Source: WJMT01 sp964456985 (GTDB taxonomy: Bacteria > Acidobacteriota > Aminicenantia > Aminicenantales > Aminicenantaceae). From it: a stretch of DNA of 9,990 bases. The notes under the pieces are model-generated. The model was not told the origin of the DNA. It made no database searches and saw only the letters and a list, made by a program, of their open reading frames with translations. The position numbers and the translations under genes were made by a program. Where the stretch lies: assembly GCA_964456985.1 (NCBI GenBank), contig CAYWDH010000073.1, positions 1 to 9,990 on the forward strand, read 5' to 3'. Shown here piece by piece: positions 1 to 6,126 of the stretch; position 1 is the stretch's first letter; every line of letters begins with the position of its first letter.

Positions 1-367
1 CGATCGGTGTTACAGCTGTGACTGTCACAGCCTCTTCCAGAGCTCCCATTTCCATCTCAAGGTTGATCTCGACTTTGGAACCGATAACAACGATGATGTT
101 CTCCTTGATGGCGGTTTTGAAGCCGTCCAGCTCTGCTTTGACTGTGTAGTCATTTGCCGGAGCCAGGGAGATAAACCTGAAATCACCCGTATTTGAGGTG
201 ATGGAGGTCATAGCACCTGTCTTTGACCCGGTCAGGGTGACCGTTACGCCCGGCAGAGGATTTTGTTCTGTGTCAAGAACTTTTCCGTAGATGTCTCCGG
301 TTCTTTGCTGTGAGGCCAGCGGCAGCGCTAAGAACAACATACATAAAACAATCGTTAACTTCCTCAT
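1..367 (-). CDS. TonB-dependent receptor, N-terminal fragment (cut by window edge)
   Basis: The reading frame starts at ATG 365-367 and stays open for 122 codons to the left edge, so the plug and barrel lie outside the window. Residues 1-19 form a Sec signal peptide (MRKLTIVLCMLFLALPLAS, cleavage before QQ). Residues of about 24-106 form a carboxypeptidase-regulatory-like beta-sandwich: GDIYGKVLDTEQNPLPGVTV, then SNTGDFRF, then LAPANDYTVKAELDGF, then an INLEMEMG strand. The following EEAVTVTA stretch is where the TonB-box/plug usually begins in this class. Such receptors import large substrates across the outer membrane using ExbBD-TonB energy; the substrate cannot be told. The start is supported by AGGAG eight bases upstream. 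An in-frame ATG at 412 would add 15 residues but has a poorer ribosome site and would bury the signal peptide. This receptor style is very common in Acidobacteriota and Aminicenantes. Confidence 0.85.
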   Translation of the reverse strand, partial: MRKLTIVLCMLFLALPLASQQRTGDIYGKVLDTEQNPLPGVTVTLTGSKTGAMTSITSNTGDFRFISLAPANDYTVKAELDGFKTAIKENIIVVIGSKVEINLEMEMGALEEAVTVTAVTPI

Positions 368-399
368 TTTTAAATCTCCTTTTAATTTTTTTCTTCCTA

Positions 400-417
400 G
401 AGTGATGTTCATCACTC
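400..417. promoter_or_regulatory. 18-bp palindrome, possible CRP/FNR-type operator
   Basis: GAGTGATGTTCATCACTC is a perfect inverted repeat with 8-base arms and a 2-base centre, lying 33 bases upstream of the receptor start codon. The core GTGAT-N4-ATCAC has the layout of CRP/FNR-family sites (half-sites like GTGA or TTGAT around a short centre), but the exact sequence is a hybrid, so the regulator is unknown. As RNA the arms would need at least a 4-base loop, giving a 7-bp hairpin just upstream of the ribosome site. Operator and RNA hairpin are both possible; the symmetry itself is directly visible. Confidence 0.4.
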
Positions 418-454
418 ACCATAAAAGATGTTTTCTTGGCTTCTTCTCCTTATT

Positions 455-466
455 ATCACCTCCTTT
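455..466 (-). promoter_or_regulatory. Orphan full-length Shine-Dalgarno sequence
   Basis: On the minus strand this reads AAAGGAGGTGAT, a 12-base match to the complement of the usual bacterial 16S rRNA 3' tail. No ATG, GTG or TTG follows at a normal 5-10 base spacing; the bases after it are AATAAGGAGAAG. It sits between the terminator and the receptor start, about 88 bases before the start codon. It may act as a ribosome standby site, be coincidental in a purine-rich leader, or serve a very short frame from a non-standard start (ATA). Confidence 0.3.
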
Positions 467-481
467 TATCTTTCTTATTCC

Positions 482-535
482 AAAAAAAAAGAGGCTGCCT
501 GGAACTCATACAAGCTCCAAACAGCCTCTTTATTT
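482..535. terminator. Bidirectional intrinsic terminator
   Basis: A 10-bp perfect stem, AAAGAGGCTG (488-497) with CAGCCTCTTT (522-531), encloses a loop with an extra small TGGA/TCCA pairing. On the minus strand it is followed by nine consecutive T, a classic Rho-independent terminator; on the plus strand it is followed by TTTATTT, weaker but usable. It would end minus-strand transcripts from the small gene at 874-1050. It also lies upstream of the receptor start, so a leader attenuation role is possible if the receptor promoter is further upstream. Confidence 0.8.
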
Positions 536-660
536 AAAGCCAGCTGTACTGTATTCTTTTATATCTTATTTACAAATTCTATGTCATACCTTTTTCCTTC
601 CTTTATCTCTCTATGCAAAAAATATACCATCTTTTTCTCTTTGAGATTTCCCTGGGGAAA

Positions 661-873
661 CTAAATATATCTCATAAATATTTTCCACATAAACGGCTCT
701 TTTTCTACAATTAATTGAATTATCATCCAAATAATTGGACGAGATGTTCTCACAAATAAATGCGCTGACACCGGTCTTGATTTACACGGCTTAAGTCCGT
801 AATAGGCCCCTACACTGGGCAAAAAAATGGAAAAGATATTTACAGTGAGTAAAAAAAATTTACATTCAAACGT
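661..873 (-). pseudogene. Open frame without start codon, very tentative IS110-like transposase remnant
   Basis: This is 70 sense codons with no in-frame stop, immediately after and in the same frame as the stop codon of the small gene at 874. No start codon with a ribosome site opens it. Around codons 18-33 it reads LPSVGAYYGLKPCKSR, which recalls the VGAYLGLTPRR-type segment in the C-terminal domain of IS110/IS1111-family transposases. The rest does not align well by eye and the catalytic tail cannot be recognised. A neighbouring frame is also open over much of the region, which weakens the case. Chance is a serious alternative in A/T-rich DNA. Confidence 0.15.
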
Positions 874-1050
874 TCAATCAAATTTTATTTTGCTTTTTAC
901 TTTTTCAGCCATCATGGGGAGCCCGTCTTGAATTTTCAGCTTTTCTATTTCCCCGTATCTTAAACTCTGGCAGTACCTGATAAAGGAATACCAGGCAGGG
1001 TGGATATGGATCAAGCGGCTTTCCTTATATTCTGTTTCCGAATTTTTCAT
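874..1050 (-). CDS. Small conserved-looking protein of unknown function
   Basis: The product has 58 residues if it starts at ATG 1048-1050, which follows GGGTGAG at about five bases. An in-frame GTG at 1057-1059 lies inside that ribosome site and is less likely. The sequence is soluble, basic and protein-like, with an aromatic core (IHPAWYSFIRYCQSL) and then a charged helix-like stretch (GEIEKLKIQDGLPMMAEKVK). It has no signal peptide or membrane segment, so it should be cytoplasmic. I do not recognise the family. Its composition, ribosome site and the terminator further downstream favour a real gene. It is divergent from the nitroreductase fusion, and no operon partner is visible. Confidence 0.6.
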   Translation of the reverse strand: MKNSETEYKESRLIHIHPAWYSFIRYCQSLRYGEIEKLKIQDGLPMMAEKVKSKIKFD

Positions 1051-1135
1051 TTCTCTCACCCTTTATTGAAAGTGACTTTATGCTCCGCCTTATCTGCTTA
1101 TTAAATTACTCTGACCATTCTCATGGCTTCAGTCA

Positions 1136-1164
1136 TTTATATGCACATTTCATGCCATCATTAA
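1136..1164 (-). promoter_or_regulatory. Possible promoter for the small gene at 874-1050
   Basis: On the minus strand, TTAATG (1159-1164) and TATAAA (1136-1141) are 17 bases apart. The -35 match is poor and the -10 match fair. Transcription would start roughly 80 bases before the start codon. The region is A/T rich, so chance matches are likely. Confidence 0.3.
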
Positions 1165-1228
1165 CCCTTTTTACATCAAAATATAAAAATCAATGCCTAA
1201 TTACTCATTAAAACACATGGCACATATT

Positions 1229-1258
1229 TTGCTGTTATTTCACTTAAATCAATATGAA
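1229..1258 (+). promoter_or_regulatory. Possible promoter for the nitroreductase fusion gene
   Basis: TTGCTG (1229-1234) and TATGAA (1253-1258) are separated by 18 bases and lie just upstream of the ribosome site GGAGAG and the start codon at 1282. The leader would be under 20 bases. Both boxes are partial matches to the sigma-70-type consensus. Confidence 0.35.
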
Positions 1259-1281
1259 ACAAAGGAAAGGAGAGATATCAA

Positions 1282-2367
1282 ATGAAAAAACATGTATTCT
1301 TTTTTATTTTAATCCTGCTGGCAGCAGCCCATACAGGAGCAAAAGGAATTGAGCTGAACCGTCCCGGCCTCACTGTAGAAGAAACGTTTGATATTTATGT
1401 CAAAGCCGTCCAAAAATCTGATATTGAAGCTCTTTTCACCACAGTCACTGATAGTGATGCTTTCTTCTTTCTAACAAGCAGAGGAAAGCTCCTTGACACA
1501 CGTCAGGACTACCGCAAATTTCATGAGGACTGGTTCAAAGAAAGCGATTGGGAAATGCCGGTCGATTTTGTAGAGGCTCGTGAAGGGAAGGAATATGGAT
1601 ATGCCACAGCTGTTTACCACTACAGAAGTAAATTGGATGAAGGAGGAACATATAATCTGGACTCCTACTTCACCTTGATATTCCATAGAGAAGATGGAAT
1701 GTGGAAAGCCGTCGCAGATATATGCACTCCCATAGAGCGATCTATCTCTGAAAAAAATAAAGAAATCAAATACACGTCTGAGCAGGTCTTTCTGCTCAAT
1801 ACGATAAAAAACAGGCGCACCGTGCGCCAATTCAAATCCACACCGGTTCCTAAAGAACACATCTTTAAAATACTGGAAGCCTCTCATTTTGCCCCAACGG
1901 CAGGAAACCAGCAGCCCTGGAAGTACCTGGTCATCCAGGATAGAGCCAAACTGGATCTTCTTTCTGAGAAAGCTCATCAATGGTATCTGGAAAAATACAA
2001 AAACCAAGGCAATCCTTCAGCAGAACAAGTAAAAAACCTCTCTGACAGGCTTAAAAAAGTACTCAAAAATGTTCTTTCCGCTCCTGTGTATGTGGCGGTC
2101 CTTGTTGACACTCGTGTCCAACACCCTGATTACATTCTTTACGACGGAACACTGGCAGCCGGTACAATGATGATAGCGGCAAGAGCCCTTGGATACGGAA
2201 CGGGTTTTTTTACAACCTTCTTTCCGGAGAAAGAGATGAAAGAATTTTTTAAGATCCCGGATCAATACAGACTCATATGCTTTTCTCCAATCGGAGTCCC
2301 ATCTCAATGGCCTGATCCTCCCTCAAAAAAGAATATTGAAGACCTGGTTATCTTTGAGTCATTTTGA
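1282..2367 (+). CDS. Exported NTF2-like (SnoaL/DUF4440-type) domain fused to nitroreductase
   Basis: The 361-residue product has three parts. Residues 1-20 are a Sec signal peptide (MKKHVFFFILILLAAAHTGA). Residues of about 28-155 look like an NTF2-like fold of the SnoaL/DUF4440 kind: TVEETFDIYVKAVQKSDIEA at the start, a FHEDWF segment, and closing strands SYFTLIFHREDGMWKAVADI. Residues of about 168-345 are an FMN-dependent nitroreductase domain, with the FMN-phosphate motif NRRTVRQF (177-184), APTAGNQQPW (204-213) and the glycine-rich GYGTGFF (304-310). Nitroreductase-family enzymes reduce nitro groups, quinones or flavins, or dehalogenate, using FMN and NAD(P)H. The substrate here is unknown and the usual reductant is not available outside the cytoplasm. 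The start is supported by GGAGAG seven bases upstream. The gene is monocistronic and its stop overlaps the convergent gene by 9 bp. Confidence 0.85.
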   Translation: MKKHVFFFILILLAAAHTGAKGIELNRPGLTVEETFDIYVKAVQKSDIEALFTTVTDSDAFFFLTSRGKLLDTRQDYRKFHEDWFKESDWEMPVDFVEAREGKEYGYATAVYHYRSKLDEGGTYNLDSYFTLIFHREDGMWKAVADICTPIERSISEKNKEIKYTSEQVFLLNTIKNRRTVRQFKSTPVPKEHIFKILEASHFAPTAGNQQPWKYLVIQDRAKLDLLSEKAHQWYLEKYKNQGNPSAEQVKNLSDRLKKVLKNVLSAPVYVAVLVDTRVQHPDYILYDGTLAAGTMMIAARALGYGTGFFTTFFPEKEMKEFFKIPDQYRLICFSPIGVPSQWPDPPSKKNIEDLVIFESF

Positions 2368-2646
2368 TTCCCGCGGCTTTCTGGGAGCCAAAAGATTGAG
2401 AAAAGCCACAAAAATGGCAGCTCCGAGAACGGCCCATATAATAGGGAAGTTATGCGAGCCGAACCTTAAGTAGGGAGAAAGAGGAAGGTCCAACTCTCTG
2501 GCAATAAAGGTTCCTATCAAGGCCCCTATAAATCCCAGGACAATGGACGAAAGACACCCCAATCCCCTTCTCCCCGCTATATGAGCTCCAAGACTTCCCG
2601 CAATAGAGGCAACAAAAAGCAAAAATAAAAATCCGAAGAAACTCAT
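2359..2646 (-). CDS. GlsB/YeaQ/YmgE-type small membrane protein
   Basis: The 95-residue protein begins MSFFGFLFLLFVASIAGSLG. It has three hydrophobic segments: residues of about 2-20, GCLSSIVLGFIGALIGTFIA at about 30-49, and FPIIWAVLGAAIFVAFLNLL near the end. The order of a first helix, a short GRRGLG turn, a glycine-rich second helix and a third helix is that of the transglycosylase-associated family (GlsB/YeaQ/YmgE), small inner-membrane proteins often linked to stress. The name does not imply enzymatic activity. An earlier TTG at 2694 would add 16 residues, but that TTG is the first half of the -35 box TTGACA, so I chose ATG 2646. The ribosome site (GGAA) is weak. The C-terminus ends APRKPRESK in the cytosol or periplasm. 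Confidence 0.75.
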   Translation of the reverse strand: MSFFGFLFLLFVASIAGSLGAHIAGRRGLGCLSSIVLGFIGALIGTFIARELDLPLSPYLRFGSHNFPIIWAVLGAAIFVAFLNLLAPRKPRESK

Positions 2647-2664
2647 TTCAATTCCATGTTTGTA

Positions 2665-2694
2665 TATAATTACCTGATCTCTTCTTCTTGTCAA
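2665..2694 (-). promoter_or_regulatory. Promoter for the GlsB/YeaQ-type gene
   Basis: On the minus strand a perfect TTGACA (2689-2694) is followed after 18 bases by ATTATA (2665-2670), with an overlapping TATATA further on. It lies between the stop of the barrel gene (2723) and the start at 2646. The small membrane protein can therefore be expressed independently of the upstream operon. Confidence 0.6.
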
Positions 2695-2722
2695 TTATTT
2701 ATCACATTTATCCATTTCCTTA

Positions 2723-4078
2723 TTAATGCCACTGCATGAGTTGAATCCCGAAAAAAAATCTGTTAAAGGATGAATTTTCAACCTCTGTATCCATGATCCT
2801 CCGGAATCCTATATACGGCCTTATCTTCACGTCACTGCCGAATTCGAAAAAAATTTCCGCAGAGCCCATCCATGCTTTAGGATTCCAGACAACCTCAAGA
2901 TCGGAACCGAAATTCAAGACCTTTCCCACTGAATTCCATCCTGCCCTGGCTCCCGCATCTATGTCGTGGCTGAAGTTCTGTCCCGCAAATATCTCAAACC
3001 TTAATCTATTTTTCAGCTCATCAAAATCACGCTGATTGCGGAGAGCCAGACCTGCTCCAAGGTCCGAAGAAAATCCCTTATTGATATCCATGGGCATTGA
3101 GATGGTGTAGCGGAAATATCCGGCAGCAAAAAGCGCGCGGCCCACTTTTTTTTCATATTGAAGAGAGAGAGGGTAATTGATTTCCTCAGGCCTGTAAGGT
3201 CCGATGAACCCTTCTCCCCACAATACAGGAATTCTGCCCTGCATAATTATGAGAACTCGACTTTTTTTTGACTTAAGGAATGAAAGCTTAAACTCGTGCG
3301 AACCAGCTACCTTGTACTTATTATGAAAAGGATAGATCCCTGTTTTAAACATTAATTTATCAATATGGCCCTCTATACCCTGCCCGGCCTTGACTCTCAA
3401 ACCCATATACGCAGTTTTCGGATACTGGTAGTGCCGTGTGTACCGCAGAAAAAGATCCAGGCTGGAACTCAGAGCGCAGTCAAGCTCAAAGTCATAGAGT
3501 ATCTCCTTCATGTCAATGAATTTTATTTCTGCATTTCCGGAAAATTCAGACCTAAACAGATTTGGAAAGCCCATATTAAAAACCACAATATGGTCATAAC
3601 CGCCACTCGTTCCCAAATAAGAGCCGGAACCTAATCCCAAATGAACAGATTCATTTCTAAACCAGAATCTTGCAAAAACCTCATTAATATCCAGGATAAC
3701 CGGATATTCAATTGAAGTTTTGTGTCTGCAGAGATGATGAATACCTGCATCAACGAAGAAAAACTTTGAGACCGGCTGAATATAACCCGCGCTCAGCCAA
3801 AAATCGATTTCACCTTTGAGACGGCTGTTTATCCTCTGGATATAATCCATCTCTATAAAAAAATCACCGGAACCGGCCGGAAAATCAAATCTCAAACAGG
3901 GCCTGAAATAACGCCTCTCATGAGAATCTCCCCCTATTTCCAGGCTTGCCTGTGCTTTCGCCCTTTGCTGAGCACACACAAAGCTGGCAGAAAATACCAG
4001 CAATAAAAAGAGGCATATTCTGAAATAATTTTTTCCCGACCTATAGATCTTTTTCCTCTTGGTCTTTTTTTTCTTCAC
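2723..4078 (-). CDS. Predicted outer-membrane beta-barrel protein of unknown family
   Basis: The 451-residue product starts with a long lysine-rich n-region and a hydrophobic core (CLFLLLVFSASFVCA), with cleavage expected after residue 36 before QQ. The rest lacks hydrophobic helices and shows alternating polar and hydrophobic strands rich in Tyr, Phe and Gly. Examples are GLGSGSYLGTSGGYDHIVVF, LFAAGYFRYTISM and the C-terminal FNRFFFGIQLMQWH. This is typical of an outer-membrane barrel. I do not recognise the family or its ligand. The best available start is GTG 4076-4078, which overlaps the end of the peptidase gene by 38 bp. No strong ribosome site precedes it, so translational coupling to the peptidase is likely and the exact start is uncertain. 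It is the last gene of the three-gene operon. Confidence 0.75.
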   Translation of the reverse strand: MKKKKTKRKKIYRSGKNYFRICLFLLLVFSASFVCAQQRAKAQASLEIGGDSHERRYFRPCLRFDFPAGSGDFFIEMDYIQRINSRLKGEIDFWLSAGYIQPVSKFFFVDAGIHHLCRHKTSIEYPVILDINEVFARFWFRNESVHLGLGSGSYLGTSGGYDHIVVFNMGFPNLFRSEFSGNAEIKFIDMKEILYDFELDCALSSSLDLFLRYTRHYQYPKTAYMGLRVKAGQGIEGHIDKLMFKTGIYPFHNKYKVAGSHEFKLSFLKSKKSRVLIIMQGRIPVLWGEGFIGPYRPEEINYPLSLQYEKKVGRALFAAGYFRYTISMPMDINKGFSSDLGAGLALRNQRDFDELKNRLRFEIFAGQNFSHDIDAGARAGWNSVGKVLNFGSDLEVVWNPKAWMGSAEIFFEFGSDVKIRPYIGFRRIMDTEVENSSFNRFFFGIQLMQWH

Positions 4079-6113
4079 CTTTAGTTTCGCTCATAGGCTC
4101 CAGCCCTACATTTTCCGCAAAGAAAAACAGGTACCTTCGCAGCCTGTCTATCTGATGCCTCGGCTCACTGATCCCATGCCCTTCTCTTGGATACCGGACA
4201 AAAGTGACTTCTTTACCTAAATCGCAGAGAGCCTGATAAAATTCCACAGCCTGCTCCTGAGGCACCCTCCTGTCTTCAGCACCGTGCATGATAAGGACAG
4301 GTGTCTGTACATTTTTTACATATCGGATAGGCGAGTGTTTTTCATAGTTTTCCTCTCTATCCCACGGCGTTCCGAAAAACCAGCCCAGATATCTGGGGAT
4401 ATCCGTTGTGCTGTACATACTGTAAAGATCAGGAAGTCCTGCTCCGGGAGATACGGCTTTAAACCGGTTTGTCTGGGTGACAATCCAGTAGCTCATGTAA
4501 CCTCCGTAACTCCATCCATAGCAAATCAAGCGCTCCGGATCGGCCAGTCCCTTCTCAATACAGTCATCAACTCCGGTCATACAGTCATCATAATCTCTTA
4601 TGCCCCAATAATTCCGGTTTGCATTAAGAAACTCCTGTCCGTAATTAGAGCTTCCTCTAAAATTAGGCTGCAGCACCATAAACCCGTTCCCAGCAAAGAA
4701 TTGATTTGAAGAACTGAACGAGAGTATGCGCGCGCTGCTGGGCCCGCCGTGAGGATTGAGTATAAGAGGATACTTTTTTTGAGGATCATAGTCGACGGGA
4801 TAGGTGAGTATTCCTTCTATCAACTGATTTTCACTGTTTTTCCATTTTATGACCTCAACCTTTCCGAATTTGATATGCTCTTTTTGCAGCCATTGATTGG
4901 CATTGCTTATTTCTTTTGGATCGGTTAAATCCAAAGAAGCTGTATAGACTTCTCCCGGCCAGTCAGGTCCTGAATGGATCCATACCCATCTGGAGCCATC
5001 CTTTGAAAGCTCCCACTGAAAGTTAACCCCTGCCGGAGGTTTTAATCTTGTGACTTTTCCTGACTCGATATCAACTGAAAACAGATTGTATGTGGTACGG
5101 TCCCCCGTTGACCAGTAAATCTTTGAGCCGTCCTTTGACCATATGGGATAGGAAAAATCAAGGTCAAAATCTTTGAGCAGTATTTTGGGTGTCCCTCCTT
5201 CATAAGGGATTATGAAGAGTTTTTTGTACCAGGTGTTCGTTCCAGTATGCGGATCAGAGGCAAAAGCAATGGCCTTTCCATCAGGCGACCATCTGGGACT
5301 ACTGTCGCTTCCGGGATTTTCATAGAGTTTTCTCGATTCTTTGCTGTCTGTCTCAATCACCCATATATCACTGTCCCAATTCTCATCTATTTTTGTATTG
5401 GGCCTGGTCTCATACACTATATGCCGTGAATCCGGTGACCACTCGGGACTTCTGACCGTAAAATCTCCTTCAGTGAGACGGCTTTCTTCATCCTTTTCTA
5501 TATCATAGATCCATAAATGGCTCATGCGGAATTTCTGGTCCACAACCTCTTCATCATCTTTTTTTTTCTGTTTCTCTTTTTCCTCTTTACTTAAAGGATC
5601 CCTGGCTATAAAGAGAATCCTCTTTCCGTCAGGAGATATTCTGAAAGAGCTGATGCTCTCTTTATGTTCGGTTACCTGCCAGGCTTCTCCTCCGTCCATA
5701 CGCATAAAAAAGATCTGCGTGTTCGATTCACCGCCGGGATCGCCAGCTTTCTTGCTTGAAGAAAGAAAAGCTATTTTATTCCCATCAGGAAACCAGAAAG
5801 GAGAGGAACAGCTGTTGGCGCCTCTTGTCATCTGTCTCCTTTGAGAGCCGTCCGTATAAACACGCCATATGTGGGTAACTGCTTTGAGATCTTCCGATTC
5901 CATGTCTCTTTCTGTTTTTGTGTAGACGATCCAATCACCTTTAGGAGATAAGGCTGGGCCGGAAACTCCGTTGATTCTTAGTGTGTTTCGAGCTGAGAGG
6001 AGACTCACTGCTTCTCCTTTATCTTTTTCTGTCCCAGATGAAAGAAAAGGCGTGAAAAACAGAAACATAAACATAACACTTAATGAAACTATTTTAATCG
6101 GTTTGTTTTTCAT
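4041..6113 (-). CDS. Secreted S9 (prolyl oligopeptidase family) peptidase
   Basis: The 690-residue length is normal for the DPP/acylaminoacyl-peptidase branch of S9. Residues 1-27 form a Sec signal peptide. A beta-propeller of PD40/WD40-like repeats spans about 45-400, shown by recurring WSPDG-type motifs: ISPDGKRILF 159-168, WSPDSRHIVY 225-234, WSPDGKAIAF 275-284, WSKDGSKIYW 325-334. The alpha/beta-hydrolase domain follows, with NPHGGP (453-458) and a catalytic triad I assign as Ser535 in GWSYGG, Asp614 in HGAEDRRVP and His646 in REGHG. The enzyme should hydrolyse short peptides in the periplasm or outside the cell; the preferred residue cannot be read from sequence. A charged insertion at about 175-194 is usual in this branch. 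GAGG precedes ATG 6113 at five bases. The C-terminal tail is rich in Lys and Glu because it is overlapped by the next gene. Confidence 0.93.
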   Translation of the reverse strand: MKNKPIKIVSLSVMFMFLFFTPFLSSGTEKDKGEAVSLLSARNTLRINGVSGPALSPKGDWIVYTKTERDMESEDLKAVTHIWRVYTDGSQRRQMTRGANSCSSPFWFPDGNKIAFLSSSKKAGDPGGESNTQIFFMRMDGGEAWQVTEHKESISSFRISPDGKRILFIARDPLSKEEKEKQKKKDDEEVVDQKFRMSHLWIYDIEKDEESRLTEGDFTVRSPEWSPDSRHIVYETRPNTKIDENWDSDIWVIETDSKESRKLYENPGSDSSPRWSPDGKAIAFASDPHTGTNTWYKKLFIIPYEGGTPKILLKDFDLDFSYPIWSKDGSKIYWSTGDRTTYNLFSVDIESGKVTRLKPPAGVNFQWELSKDGSRWVWIHSGPDWPGEVYTASLDLTDPKEISNANQWLQKEHIKFGKVEVIKWKNSENQLIEGILTYPVDYDPQKKYPLILNPHGGPSSARILSFSSSNQFFAGNGFMVLQPNFRGSSNYGQEFLNANRNYWGIRDYDDCMTGVDDCIEKGLADPERLICYGWSYGGYMSYWIVTQTNRFKAVSPGAGLPDLYSMYSTTDIPRYLGWFFGTPWDREENYEKHSPIRYVKNVQTPVLIMHGAEDRRVPQEQAVEFYQALCDLGKEVTFVRYPREGHGISEPRHQIDRLRRYLFFFAENVGLEPMSETKGEEKKDQEEKDL

Positions 6114-6126
6114 AGAATCCTCTTTA

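Larger units (their letters stand above)
368..873. other. 506-base region with no confident gene, upstream of the receptor
   Basis: This stretch separates the small gene ending at 874 from the receptor start at 367, both on the minus strand. It holds, right to left, a 70-codon open frame without a start codon (661-873), a possible 23-codon leader frame (559-630), a strong terminator (about 482-535), an orphan Shine-Dalgarno sequence (455-466), an 18-bp palindrome (400-417) and the receptor ribosome site. Plus-strand open frames here (for example 428-664) are rich in Phe, Leu and Lys from A/T runs and lack convincing ribosome sites, so I do not call them. I could not identify a convincing promoter for the receptor between the terminator and its start. 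Confidence 0.6.

Noticed and set aside
368..412. Receptor start at ATG 412, in frame and 15 codons upstream
   Set aside because: It would put 15 charged residues ahead of a normal signal peptide and has a weaker ribosome site than ATG 367, which has AGGAG at eight bases.
291..664. Two overlapping plus-strand open frames of 117 and 78 codons
   Set aside because: One runs antisense to the receptor's signal peptide, and both cross the terminator. They are rich in Phe, Ser, Leu and Lys as expected from A/T runs and lack ribosome sites.
1471..2007. 178-codon minus-strand open frame inside the nitroreductase gene
   Set aside because: The plus frame carries clear domain motifs, so this is an antisense shadow with no recognisable protein features.
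2647..2694. Longer version of the small membrane protein starting at TTG 2694
   Set aside because: That TTG belongs to a perfect -35 box (TTGACA) and the 16 added residues are charged and unlike the family's N-terminus.
4284..4709. 141-codon plus-strand open frame
   Set aside because: It is antisense to the catalytic domain of the S9 peptidase, whose motifs are intact.
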